Shown piece after piece: positions 1-9,415 of a DNA stretch of 64,000 nt (its first letter is position 1; the number at the start of each line of letters is the position of its first letter). Origin of the DNA: Pollenia angustigena (Eukaryota > Arthropoda > Insecta > Diptera > Polleniidae); assembly GCA_930367215.1 (NCBI GenBank), contig OV884056.1, positions 246,725,127-246,789,126 on the forward strand, given 5' to 3'. The notes beneath the pieces were generated by a model. That model worked only from the letters and a program-made list of their open reading frames with translations. It searched no databases and was not told the DNA's origin. The translations under genes were made by a program, and so were the position numbers.

Positions 1-1043
1 AATATTGCATAGTTATCATTAGTTCTATTTTCTTTATAAGCGCGATATGCCAAGTTTCTAACTCGTTTAGCATTATGAATTAAAGTATCATTCATCCAAT
101 CATTATTTCCTCTATTGACTATTCTTCGGACCGGAACATTATTCTCAAATAAATGAAGTAAATTTGCATTGAAACATTCTACACTATCATCAATATTTAA
201 GCTCTCATATACACCAGAAAAATCCATTGATTCTAACTGAGAGACACACTGATCGTAATTAAGTTGGCTATAATCTTGATAATAAAAAGCATTAACACTG
301 TGGTTACGTGGTAGACTATACGAAATAAAAACTGCTGAGTGATAAGAATTAAGTGACGGAATTTGAAATTGATCTTGACGACTAATTAACTCAAAGTCAG
401 AAACAAGGAAAAAATCTATGAGAGAAGTTGACCCATGCTGCGGTGAGTAATGGGTTGGTAACGAATTATGTACTATATGTAAGTTTAAACGTTCACAAAT
501 TTCTCGTACAATAAAGCTATTAGAAAAGATATCGGTATTAAAGTCCCCCATAAGGATTATATTATTATATCTTGAAGAGAAATGTTCAATAACATGTTCA
601 CAACGTGAAAATTGACCATCGGGAAGGTAAATTACACCAACTAAAACAAGCCTATTGTCGTCTAAAATTACTTCTACAAAAAGAGATTCAACACTTACAT
701 CAAATACATTGTCAAATATAGTTCCAATTTTTAAATTATTTCGTATGTAAAGGCAAACGCCACCGCCTCTACGACCATTCCTATCTTTTCTAAAAAGATT
801 TAATCCAGATATTGAAACTGCAGAATCATAAAGAAAATCATTATACCATGTTTCTGTTACTCCTAAAACGTCTAAAGAACAACCATCCATAAGATATCGA
901 ATTTCGTCAAATTTAGTGTTACTTTCCCGCGGCACTAAACTTTGTGCATTAAAATGCAAAATATTCAAGTTTTCTGGGTTAATAACGGCATTAATTGTAC
1001 TGCCATCAGAAGCTATTTTGCCGAAGTTTTCAACCGAATTCAT
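1..1043 (-). CDS. Non-LTR retrotransposon endonuclease (partial, runs off the left edge)
   Basis: An uninterrupted frame of 347 codons reads leftward from the ATG at 1043-1041 and leaves the window without a stop. It is the apurinic-type endonuclease domain that opens ORF2 of jockey-like non-LTR retrotransposons and nicks target DNA before reverse transcription. Visible landmarks are NAQSL (residues 32-36), TETW (63-66, catalytic Glu64), RRGGGVCLYIR (91-101), MGDFN (165-169, Asp167 and Asn169) and SLIDFFLVSD (207-216). The terminal motif, normally Ser-Asp-His, reads Ser-Tyr-His (233-235). His235 is kept, but the Asp that activates it is Tyr, so activity is doubtful. The reverse transcriptase should follow to the left, outside the window. 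No ORF1 with CCHC knuckles is seen to its right. Family assignment is confident; the clade is inferred. Confidence 0.88.
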   Translation of the reverse strand, partial: MNSVENFGKIASDGSTINAVINPENLNILHFNAQSLVPRESNTKFDEIRYLMDGCSLDVLGVTETWYNDFLYDSAVSISGLNLFRKDRNGRRGGGVCLYIRNNLKIGTIFDNVFDVSVESLFVEVILDDNRLVLVGVIYLPDGQFSRCEHVIEHFSSRYNNIILMGDFNTDIFSNSFIVREICERLNLHIVHNSLPTHYSPQHGSTSLIDFFLVSDFELISRQDQFQIPSLNSYHSAVFISYSLPRNHSVNAFYYQDYSQLNYDQCVSQLESMDFSGVYESLNIDDSVECFNANLLHLFENNVPVRRIVNRGNNDWMNDTLIHNAKRVRNLAYRAYKENRTNDNYAI

Positions 1044-1697
1044 CTAAAATCCAAATTAATAGGTGTGTGTAAAAACCAGTTAAATTTATAGAAGTAAACA
1101 TTAATAATGTATTAAAAAGTAATGAGAAATTGGTTATGTCGCAAGAAAAATCATTTTTACATTAGAAAACTTTCATACAAACAATTTATTTAATTAAATT
1201 AAAGGTATTCATATCCGATTACTTCTAAATTTTGATAGAATCGTAGAATTCAATGTAAATTTGTTTCAAAAGTTTTACAATATTTCAATTAAAATGGGTT
1301 TGTTTATAGTAAAAAGGAAACATATGAGGAGTAATTAATATTTTTATAGACTTCTATTAATATTATTCTTGTAATTTTAAATTAATTTTAATTTAAATAA
1401 TTATGGGGAGCATACAAAAGATTTGAAATAAAAGGGGGTAAATATTAGAAAGCGTAAAGAAGAATATATGTAAACTATGGATTATTAACTGAAGCATCAT
1501 CTAAACAACCGTCTAGTAGATTAGCACACTGCTGACTATCTAGCAACACGCTCTTTCCATTTAGCATTATAATCTTGGCTTTCGGTCGATCCATATTTAT
1601 CAGATAAAATTTTTTAATTTTCTTTGCTGTTAGAAGCTTGCGACAAAGAAAATTCAGTTTACTGGATGCAGGGGACAAGTTGTCATTCAAGTATATC
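1044..1697. other. AT-rich stretch without a recognisable gene
   Basis: This is the presumed 5' leader side of the endonuclease ORF plus AT-rich sequence. A 71-codon frame on the minus strand (1690-1475) has no recognised motif and no CCHC knuckle, so I do not call it a gene. No other feature is seen. Confidence 0.5.
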
Positions 1698-1700
1698 CTA

Positions 1701-1751
1701 GATTACAAAAATGACAACTAACGGTGCGAAATATTCGCACGGGTCATCTAG
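1701..1751 (+). mobile_element. Helitron-like 3' end, intact copy
   Basis: The segment ends with a 7-bp hairpin (GTGCGAA-ATA-TTCGCAC, 1724-1740), then GGGTCAT and CTAG (1748-1751), and the next base is T. A hairpin about 10 nt before a terminal CTAR followed by a host T is the hallmark of Helitron 3' ends. The same roughly 48 bp recurs at 2105-2125 plus 2791-2820, split by a MITE, so this copy also serves as that MITE's empty site. The 5' boundary is not determined. Confidence 0.65.
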
Positions 1752-1797
1752 TATATATTATTTCTAAAAAATTATATTTTAAAATGTATAGAAGTTA

Positions 1798-2071
1798 GTC
1801 TGAGTTCATACGGCTCATGTTTTATTGACAAGATTCTTCCTTTTTCTTCTTTTAACATGAGTTGTCGTTCAAATGATTCATGTCATGTTGACGTCGTGCG
1901 TATGGATGTGTGCTTTTTGATATTGAAAACAAAAACAAAATTAAACAACGAATAAAAAAGCAAAACGTAAAGAAAGTACATGCATCTGTGTACTCGTTTC
2001 TTTTCCCCTTGTCCCTCTCGCCAATAAAGTAGCAATCTTGTCAATAAGACATGAGCCGTATGAACACAGAC
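1798..2071. mobile_element. MITE with TTA target duplication (PIF/Harbinger-type)
   Basis: This 274-bp element has terminal inverted repeats of about 35 bp. The left starts GTCTGAGTTCATACGGCTCA and the right, read in reverse, starts GTCTGTGTTCATACGGCTCA. It is flanked by TTA at 1795-1797 and 2072-2074. There is no coding potential. A 3-bp TWA duplication points to PIF/Harbinger; the family is inferred. Confidence 0.75.
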
Positions 2072-2125
2072 TTACTAAAATTTCTATTAATTATTTTCAT
2101 TTTATGTTACAAATATGACAACTAA

Positions 2126-2787
2126 AGGCCAGTTTACACGGTAATACAATGTATTACGACTTTGTAGAATCAAAATATTATGAAATTCTCTCCGTGTTTA
2201 AAAGAAAAAAATAAAAATCTTTTGTAGGTATAGTTCATGTTTACACGGATGGTATAAGTAAAATCCAAAATAATAACAAAAAATCAGATGGTTGCAGTTT
2301 CTAATATTTAAAAAAACAACATGAAAAGGTCCTGAGTTGATTTTAGTTGTTTTTGTAATCGTATAAAAATGTTGTGATGAGAATACATAGGTTTCTAAAG
2401 TGGTTTGGAAAAAACCATTTACCGACCGCTTGTCAGATTTTGTATCCGTATTCTCTCTTAAGCTTCGTACAGACGATGGTCAGATCTTACAATATTGGTA
2501 AGCAGCGTTGCTTAAATTGCATTAAAATTGGCTAAAATGTCTTACAACTGTGTGAACATTGTAAGCTCATTTGAATTTGCAGATGTGCAAAATTAATGCA
2601 TCTGACAATGGACCATTGTCAGAAAAATTTTGCTGTTGGAAACGCCTGCTTACAATATTGTAAGATCTGACCATCGTCTGTACGAAGCTTTACTCAATAC
2701 ATTTTGCTTTTACATGATAAGATTTTTCTCATTCTACATAATCTTTCGACATGTCGTAATACATTGTATTACCGTGTAAACTGGCCT
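2126..2787. mobile_element. MITE with TAA duplication, inserted in a Helitron end
   Basis: This 662-bp element begins AGGCCAGTTTACACGGTAAT and ends with its reverse complement; the arms are about 35 bp. TAA flanks it at 2123-2125 and 2788-2790. The uninterrupted target (GACAACTAACGGTGCG) is present at 1712-1727, which confirms both ends and the 3-bp duplication. It carries a second MITE (2461-2689). PIF/Harbinger-type by the TWA duplication. Confidence 0.85.
2461..2689. mobile_element. Nested MITE with TTA duplication
   Basis: This 229-bp element lies inside the 2126-2787 MITE. Its inverted repeats start AGCTTCGTACAGACGATGGT and run about 45 bp with few mismatches. TTA duplicates lie at 2458-2460 and 2690-2692. 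A second inner pair (CAGATGCA-type and TGACAATGG motifs) makes the middle partly palindromic. Non-coding. Confidence 0.8.
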
Positions 2788-2790
2788 TAA

Positions 2791-2820
2791 CGGTGCGAAA
2801 TATTCGCACGGGTCATCTAG
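2791..2820 (+). mobile_element. Helitron-like 3' end, right part of the interrupted copy
   Basis: This continues 2105-2125 across the MITE. The same GTGCGAA/TTCGCAC hairpin is followed by GGGTCATCTAG, and the base after it is T. It is identical to 1722-1751. Confidence 0.6.
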
Positions 2821-2821
2821 T

Positions 2822-3479
2822 CTAATTATATAAAAAAAGCATATTTATAGCAATTTTAAAATATTAAAAAATTTATTTTTTTATCTTAACAAATGTTCTT
2901 CATTTTACGATTTAGCAAAGTTTTGGCATATTCTTATCGAACAGTTATGGCAGCACTGATAGCAAAGAATGAAAGAGAAACAAAAACAAATTGAATGAAA
3001 AAGAAAACACAATAATAGCATATTGTTTTTTATTTATTTGTTTATAAACAAATAATAAATGAAAATAAATAAGATAAGAATTTTAACATCACAAAAATGC
3101 AAACATTTTACGTCTTAGTGTTTTTCGAAAGCAAAAGAATAATTAAATAAGTGAGATAATCGATCGCAAATGTTATCGACTTTTTTTTAAAAGAGGTCAT
3201 TAACGATAATAGGCGCGTTCGAGTACTTTAACAGTAAAATGCAGTAAATGTGTAATTATGGAGTAAAAGTAAAGCTCAAATCGAGAAAAGGATGTTAATT
3301 TTAATAAATCGCATTTTTCATTAAAAATGGTTTTTTATACGAAAGTGTGAAAAGAACTAAAAATGTCTGTAGTTTCATAATTAACGCATATTTTTATCTT
3401 TGACATCGATTGATATCGAGTTCTTACTTAAGTGCGACGAATATTCGGATTCGCATTTGCGCACTATTCGCTTATTTTT
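2822..3479. other. AT-rich stretch, nothing recognised
   Basis: Roughly 650 bp without an ORF, RNA gene or clear repeat boundary. Confidence 0.4.
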
Positions 3480-3979
3480 ATACCCTTCACCGAAGGTAAA
3501 AAGGGTATATGTATATAAGTTTGTCATTCCGTTTGTAATTTCTTCAATATTGATCTAAGACCCTATAAAGTATATATATTCTGGGTCCTTATGAGGAGCG
3601 AAGTTGATTTAACCATGTCCGTCTGACCGTTGAAATGGATTTACCGAAGACCTCATATATAATGGGGGCCAGATTATTATACATTTATGTCACATATGGT
3701 CCGGAATTGTTTGCTATTGAAATTCAGCAAGATCGGTCCACAAATGGCTGAGTTATGAGCAAAAAACCACGACTACCTCTAATTTTTTCCAAAAATCCCT
3801 TGTGGTTGTTGTATTTTTATTACTTTTTGCTGTATATCTGGGGAACGGCAAAAGCCAAAGTTTCCAAATTAGGTACACACATTTAGGTTGCCAATACACA
3901 CCATCCTACAAAATGTGGGCGGGATTGGAGAAGTGGGCGTGGTACCTCCCGTACAAAAAAATTAAAAATTGTGTATAAA
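3480..3979 (+). repeat. Dispersed TACCCTTCACC repeat, 5' part
   Basis: Starts with TACCCTTCACCGAAGG and GGGTATA, then CCCTATAAAGTATATATATT and CCATGTCCGTCTGACCG. This arrangement is common in dispersed repeats of higher flies. A shorter copy with the same start sits at 6508-6655, and diverged stretches of the same family lie near 7545-7700, 56390-56460 and 60000-60220. The body contains GGGCGTGGTACCTCCC, which links it to the repeats near 21 kb and 39 kb. It continues at 5678 after the hammerhead array. The superfamily is not certain to me. Confidence 0.6.
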
Positions 3980-4053
3980 TTTCAAAAGATTTTGTTATTC
4001 GTGCTTAATTCCCAGTTTTTATTATTGATAAAAACACTTGAAATTTATTGTTG

Positions 4054-4120
4054 ATGGGATAAGCTATTCCTATGCATTTCACTGGTTGCTTAGGCCAGAT
4101 CATCAGGAAACTTCATCCAT
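4054..4120 (-). ncRNA. Hammerhead ribozyme, copy A (inverted arm)
   Basis: Reverse complement of copy B and identical to it in core and stems. CTGATGA is at 4106-4100, GAAA at 4080-4077, palindromic stem III ATGCAT at 4077-4072. Predicted cleavage lies after the A at 4071. Confidence 0.8.
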
Positions 4121-4543
4121 AAAGGTTTTAGACAAACTAAAGATATTAAACCAAATAAAACTGTTAAACGTATAAGAATTATAGCAACAGTTCTACTTGT
4201 AACAATATCAAAGTTTAAACAAAACACATCAACAATAAACAACAGTGGGTTCATCTCATCTTACATTTCCCCACTACAATTAGTTGAAATTCTCTCAACA
4301 TTCTTTTGTAAGTTGTTGTTTTTTTCATTTTGTTTTTCTTAACCTACTTACAACTACAATTAATGTTGAGAGAATTTCAACTAATTGTAGTGGGGAAATG
4401 TAAGATGAGATGAACCCACTGTTGTTTATTGTTGATGTGTTTTGTTTAAACTTTGATATTGTTAAAAGTAGAACTGTTGCTATAATTCTTATACGTTTAA
4501 CAGTTTTATTTGGTTTAATATCTTTAGTTTGTCTAAAACCTTT

Positions 4544-4610
4544 ATGGATGAAGTTTCCTGATGATCTGGCCTAAGCAACCAGTGAAATGCATAGGAATAG
4601 CTTATCCCAT
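4544..4610 (+). ncRNA. Hammerhead ribozyme, copy B
   Basis: The type I order is complete. Stem I outer strand is ATGGAT (4544-4549), inner strand GTTTC (4553-4557), core CTGATGA (4558-4564), stem II CTGG/CCAG closing the loop CCTAAGCAA (4566-4582, with a U-U pair at its base), core GAAA (4584-4587), stem III AU-GC-AU (4587-4592), then A at position 17 (4593). Predicted cleavage is between 4593 and 4594. The 3' strand of stem I is GGAAT (4594-4598), an internal loop, then ATCC(C)AT (4604-4610). Stem III alone is only 2 bp, but AUGCAU is self-complementary, so two ribozymes could share a 6-bp stem III, as reported for dimeric minimal hammerheads. No catalytic-core base is missing. Confidence 0.85.
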
Positions 4611-5012
4611 CAACAATAAATTTCAAGTGTTTTTATCAATAATAAAAACTGGGAATTAAGCACGAATAACAAAATTTTTTGAAATTAAAATTTTGTATTC
4701 CCAAAAATTGAAATTACTTTTTGATAATAAACAGGCAGTGCACGGCCTAAAAAACACTTAATTGACAACATCTTTTGTAAGTTGTTGTTTTTTTCATTTT
4801 GTTTTTCTTAACCTACTTACAACTACAATTAATGTTGAGAGAATTTCAACTAATTGTAGTGGGGAAATGTAAGATGAGATGAACCCACTGTTGTTTATTG
4901 TTGATGTGTTTTGTTTAAACTTTGATATTGTTACAAGTAGAACTGTTGCTATAATTCTTATACGTTTAACAGTTTTATTTCGTTTAATATCTTTAGTTTG
5001 TCTAAAACCTTT

Positions 5013-5079
5013 ATGGATGAAGTTTCCTGATGATCTGGCCTAAGCAACCAGTGAAATGCATAGGAATAGCTTATCCCAT
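5013..5079 (+). ncRNA. Hammerhead ribozyme, copy C
   Basis: Identical to copy B, shifted by 469 bp (CTGATGA at 5027-5033, GAAA at 5053-5056). Predicted cleavage is between 5062 and 5063. Confidence 0.85.
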
Positions 5080-5481
5080 CAACAATAAATTTCAAGTGTT
5101 TTTATCAATAATAAAAACTGGGAATTAAGCACGAATAACAAAATCTTTTGAAATTAAAATTTTGTATTCCCAAAAATTGAAATTACTTTTTGATAATAAA
5201 CAGGCAGTGCACGGCCTAAAAAACACTTAATTGACAACATCTTTTGTAAGTTGTTGTTTTTTTCATTTTGTTTTTCTTAACCTACTTACAACTACAATTA
5301 ATGTTGAGAGAATTTCAACTAATTGTAGTGGGGAAATGTAAGATGAGATGAACCCACTGTTGTTTATTGTTGATGTGTTTTGTTTAAACTTTGATATTGT
5401 TACAAGTAGAACTGTTGCTATAATTCTTATACGTTTAACAGTTTTATTTCGTTTAATATCTTTAGTTTGTCTAAAACCTTT

Positions 5482-5548
5482 ATGGATGAAGTTTCCTGAT
5501 GATCTGGCCTAAGCAACCAGTGAAATGCATAGGAATAGCTTATCCCAT
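5482..5548 (+). ncRNA. Hammerhead ribozyme, copy D
   Basis: Identical to copies B and C, a further 469 bp on (CTGATGA at 5496-5502). Predicted cleavage is between 5531 and 5532. Cleavage at copies B, C and D would release 469-nt monomers. Confidence 0.85.
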
Positions 5549-5677
5549 CAACAATAAATTTCAAGTGTTTTTATCAATAATAAAAACTGGGAATTAAGCA
5601 CGAATAACAAAATCTTTTGAAATTAAAAATTTTGTATTCCCAAAAATTGAAATTACTTTTTGATAATTGTGTATAAA

Positions 5678-6250
5678 CCTAAATTTTAGGGCTGCCATAT
5701 GTCCTATGGATATGACTTATATACTTAAATATCGGAAATTTTTAGTAGAACATATTTTATAAAAAACTCGGAAAAATCGGTTCAGATACAAAAAAATTAT
5801 GACCAAAATTAAATTTCTTTTTTTTTAAATACCCACTTTCGGGAATCATAGATCTCCCCGAGTCCAAGCTTTATAACTCAAGTAAATGGTAAATTTATTC
5901 TTCAACACGTTGGTATATAAATCTGTCAAATCGGTTAAAAAATGGCTGAGTTATAACCGAAATACTGAATCCCCAAAAGTTACTCTTTTTTATAATTAAC
6001 TTTGTTTAGATATATGTATACAAGTATATATAAATGTTTATATATGAATATAACTTAAGTTAATGGTAAAATTCTTCCTTAACACGTCGGTATATAAAAA
6101 TATCAAATCGGTAAGACAATGGGTAATTTATGAGCTAAAAAACATCAAAATGTTTATAAAAACCTAAATTTTAGGGCTTCCGTACGTCCTATGGATATGA
6201 CTTATATAACAAAATATCGGAAATTTTTATGAGTTATAACCGAAATACTG
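5678..6250 (+). repeat. Continuation of the dispersed TACCCTTCACC repeat, internally duplicated
   Basis: CCTAAATTTTAGGG with TCCTATGGATATGACTTATA occurs at 5677-5730 and again at 6164-6210. CAACACGTTGGTATATAAAT near 5910 matches TTAACACGTCGGTATATAAA near 6078. The phrase CGAAATACTGAATCCCC near 5960 is the uninterrupted counterpart of the target site of the next MITE. Confidence 0.6.
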
Positions 6251-6481
6251 GGGTCTAATCACCGCATACGATATCGAGCAAAATTGATCGAAATTATTTA
6301 TTTTGGTATCTTGAAACTCGATATCGAATGAAATGTATTGAATTTGAAATAATAGCATTCGACATCGAGTAACTCGACATTACATTTATCGAGTTTTCAT
6401 TCGATACGCCAGTGTCTATCGTATGCAAACAAATTCAATAGTTTATTCAATACGATAGTATCGAATGCGGTGATTAGACCC
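6251..6481. mobile_element. MITE with CTG target duplication
   Basis: This 231-bp element starts GGGTCTAATCACCGCATACG and ends with the matching inverted repeat. CTG flanks it at 6248-6250 and 6482-6484. The empty target (CGAAATACTGAAT) is present about 290 bp upstream, which fixes both ends. The interior is rich in TATCGAG/CTCGATA motifs. A second member with CAG duplications is at 10135-10357. Confidence 0.8.
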
Positions 6482-6507
6482 CTGAATTCCTAAAAATTAC
6501 TCTTTTT

Positions 6508-6655
6508 ATACCCTTCACCGAAGGTACAATATTGATCCTACACCCTATAAAGTATATATATTCTGGGCCCTTATGAAAAGCGAAGTTCAAAACCGGTTGT
6601 CTCGCACAATAGTGAAGGGTATATAAGATTCGGCACAGCCGAATATAGCACTCTT
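6508..6655 (+). repeat. Short complete copy of the TACCCTTCACC repeat, with 3' hairpin end
   Basis: Starts TACCCTTCACCGAAGG, has CCCTATAAAGTATATATATT, and ends GAAGGGTATATAAGATTCGG with the hairpin ATTCGGC-ACA-GCCGAAT and CTTACTTG. The same end recurs at 62845-62891. This looks like an internally deleted copy. Confidence 0.6.
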
Positions 6656-7179
6656 ACTTGTTGGTATTTGCATTCGAACTTGCTTTCGCTAGAATTAATG
6701 CGAATATTTATTAATAGCAATATCAATTTCATCTGAAAGTTTTTAAAGAAAGAAGTTGTAACAAACGTCGTAAACACGAAAATACTTATAAATAATCATC
6801 AAAGAACTAATTAAAGCTAATTTAATTAACGATTCTTCATGCACTTCTTTTAAGAGCGATAAAGCATCATGACTTATGTTTATAAAATATAATTGACTCA
6901 ACTGAACTTTCAGCACGAGATAGCCTATGCGCAAGAATAATGTTTGAATTATACCCAACTCCATTGAAAATTTCTTTTATAAAAACTTTAATAGAACCTA
7001 ATTTTTTAAATTTAATTTTGTATTATAAACGCAATTGTTTTTACTACTTTGCCTCTCAAAAATTTGCAATTTCAAAAATTTTATAATCAGAAAGATTTAT
7101 AGAAGATTTATTTTATTACAAAACTATTCCAATGCGGTTTCCTTATAAAATAAAGCTATTATTCTACAGTCAGAAAGAC
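6656..7179. other. AT-rich stretch with short open frames
   Basis: Two overlapping minus-strand frames (6964-6743 and 6777-6571) are hydrophobic but carry no recognisable domain. I see no supported gene here. Confidence 0.4.
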
Positions 7180-8513
7180 ACTTTTTTTTTGATTTCTTAT
7201 ATTCTCCCCCCTCAAATCGGTTCAGTTTTAGAAAAGAAAAATACAAAAAAATTTCGTAGCGATAAGTTGTGTTTTAGAGGGGGCGTCCGCCCCTCAAACT
7301 TTGCCATCAAGCCATTTATTCAAATGTAATTTGTTTGCATGTAACTATCTCTTAAAAACAATATTTTACAAGAATATGGTATATGGCAATATTTTAGCTC
7401 TTCTAGTCAACAACATTAGCCGCAAAGAAAGTTTTTTGCTAAAATTAATATTTTAGAAAATAACAACAAAATACCAAACTTTTTATATACGTTCTAAATA
7501 TATAAAAGCCGGATTTAATGTCAAGTGACCCAATTTTGAAATCGATGTCTTCCGATTTGCACCAAGGTCAGTACTATTGGATAGTAGTTTAGACACAAAT
7601 TTTCAACAAGATCGGTCAAAAAGTTTCAGAGTTAGAGCGGGTCAAAGTTTGACATACAGGTGTTCTTTTTCATACATGTAACTTATTACCTATGGCTGCT
7701 AGAAAAATTTGTCCCAAGTAGCTTCGATAGCTATTTGATCAGTCTTTTTAAAATTTTTTTTTAAATTTTTAAAAACTTTTTTTAATTTTTTCGGAGGAGA
7801 TTGAGTGCAACATCGAAACATGTAAGGGTAACCTGTCCGTAAAAACGCTTGGGTTCGAGCCCAGCTTCAGTCAAGAATGAAAAATTATCAATAAATTTTA
7901 ATTAATTTCATGTTGTAAAATTCCTTTCTTCATAAAAATAATTTAATGAAAATTAAATTTGATGAACTTTAGCCTAATATTAATAATATTAAAATATTAA
8001 AAAAATTTGGATTAAAAACCATAAATAGTTCAACAAAATAACCACAGTACTGATTATTGTTAAAGCTAAGCCACGAGCTCTATGTTTGCATTTGTCCTAC
8101 AAGTTGTGCTGAAAAAGGGCAACAAGAAACAGAACGACAAAAAAATGAAAAACAAAAAATGAACTTTAGCCTAATTAAAAATATAAAAAAAATTTGGATT
8201 AAAAACCATAAATAGTTCAACAAAATAACCACAATACTGATTATTTTTTTAAACTTAAAAATTTTTTAAATTAAAAAAGAAAAGATTGATCAAATAGCTA
8301 TCTAAGCTACTTTTTTTTAAGAGATAGTAACATGCAAACAAATTACATTTGAATAAATGGCTTGATGGCAAACTTTGAGGGGAGGACGCCCCCGACGCCC
8401 CCCCCCCCCCCCCCCAAAACACAACTTAAAGCTACGAAATTTTTTTGTATTTTTTTTTACATAAAACTGAACCGATTTGGGGGGCGAGAATATAAGAAAT
8501 CCAAAAAAAAAGT
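7180..8513. mobile_element. Element with arms of about 190 bp containing a SINE-like insert
   Basis: The arms 7180-7365 and about 8310-8513 are inverted copies; both include AAATCGGTTCAG, TTTGCCATCAAGCCATTTAT and CATGTTACTATCTCTTAA in opposite orientations. No clear target duplication was found. The right arm contains an 18-base C run (8398-8415), a likely sequencing or assembly weak point. The open frames at 7132-7329 and 8317-8556 are arm sequence, not genes. Confidence 0.6.
7788..8075 (+). mobile_element. SINE-like repeat with tRNA-type B box, copy 1
   Basis: The head has GGAGGAGAT, ATCGAAACATGT, AGGGTAACC and the B-box-like GGGTTCGAGCCC, then TCAGTCA and an AT-rich body with ATTAAAAACCATAAATAGTT. 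A second copy lies at 28795-29010. The body alone is repeated at 8158-8250. Confidence 0.55.
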
Positions 8514-8969
8514 AAATAACGACCACCCTAATGTACATATGTATATTTCTATATAATTAAATTTTTTCCTCTGAATAAAATCTATGCCAAATGGCATAGT
8601 ATGTTTTTAAAAAAATCGGACACCTTCTTTGAACAACACTTGGGATCTTACTTTATCTCCACTAATTAAGGCAATGATAATCTGCTTAAAACCTTATTGA
8701 AAGTTATAAAAAAAGATTATGTTCGTAACAATATTTACAAAATTACAAAGTGTCCTTTTTCGTAAATTACAAATCTTGAAAGGCATGTTTGCTTTCTGGC
8801 CTATCAGAATTCACTGGGTGTACCAATCAAAAAATTTTATTTTTCAATTTCAATAAAAAGTATTAAATAAAAATACAAAAATATCAAAAAAATTATTTTC
8901 TAACTAGTTTGCCCCAAACAGGGGCTTGCAAAAAGCACTATGCCATATGGAATAGAATAATCGAAAGAG
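8514..8969. other. AT-rich spacer
   Basis: Contains TATGCCAAATGGCATA (8581-8597) and a related TATGCCATATGGAATA (8940-8956). No gene or complete element was recognised. Confidence 0.4.
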
Positions 8970-8972
8970 TAA

Positions 8973-9369
8973 AGGCTCAGTTAGTCTTTACTTTCTGTTT
9001 CTGTTCTGTTCCGTGCCGTTCTGTTATGAAATTGTAACAGTTACTTTTTCCGTAGAGGCTTATCAGCCATTTATGATAAATTTATTAGTTTTGCACCGTC
9101 CATTGTTTTATTTTAACAACTTTAGTGCCAATAAATATGAAAAAATTAAATTTTATGAATTCTTAAAATCAAAAAACAATTTATTTCAATGTAAATATGT
9201 ATTTTTTATTATTTATTTTGCTGTCACTTACAAATACTTAACATGTTTTTGAATTTAACAAACTGAACCGCAACAGAACAGAAAAACTAATCAATTTCAT
9301 AGGTTTTTTAATAACAAAAACAAGTCAGCTGATTCGTAACAGAACAGAAAGTAAAGACTAATTCTGCCT
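8973..9369. mobile_element. MITE with TAA duplication
   Basis: This 397-bp element has left arm AGGCTCAGTTAGTCTTTACT and right arm (reversed) AGGCAGAATTAGTCTTTACT, continuing TTCTGTT. TAA occurs at 8970-8972 and 9370-9372. PIF/Harbinger-type by duplication. The 79-codon frame inside (9013-9252) has no known motif. Confidence 0.75.
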
Positions 9370-9415
9370 TAAATAAGTAGTACTTATGTTTTAAAAAACT
9401 ATGTAGATATGGTTA

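Larger units (their letters stand above)
3980..5664. mobile_element. Hammerhead-ribozyme repeat array: fold-back plus tandem 469-bp units
   Basis: This 1685-bp insertion is flanked by a 13-bp direct repeat (AATTGTGTATAAA, 3967-3979 and 5665-5677). The left arm (3980-4302) is the reverse complement of the unit that follows (about 4363-4690), giving a near-perfect fold-back. Two more units follow head to tail, with landmarks repeating at exact 469-bp steps (CTGATGA at 4558, 5027 and 5496). Units end in a tail containing TTTTGTATTCCCAAAAATTG. No ORF is present. Each unit carries one type I hammerhead ribozyme. A variable-length duplication and mixed tandem/inverted copies are known for Penelope-like elements and retrozymes; membership is inferred. 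Confidence 0.8.

Noticed and set aside
4500..4610. Type III hammerhead with stem I closed by a loop upstream of CTGATGA
   Set aside because: The upstream hairpin does not place a UH cleavage triplet correctly and no stem III partner exists; the type I fold pairs at all three stems.
6571..6964. Possible chemoreceptor exon on the minus strand
   Set aside because: Two short hydrophobic frames, no recognised motif, no convincing splice partners.
8317..8556. Proline- and glycine-rich short frames in both directions
   Set aside because: They are translations of the arm of an inverted-repeat element that includes an 18-base C run; mirrored frames occur at 7132-7329.
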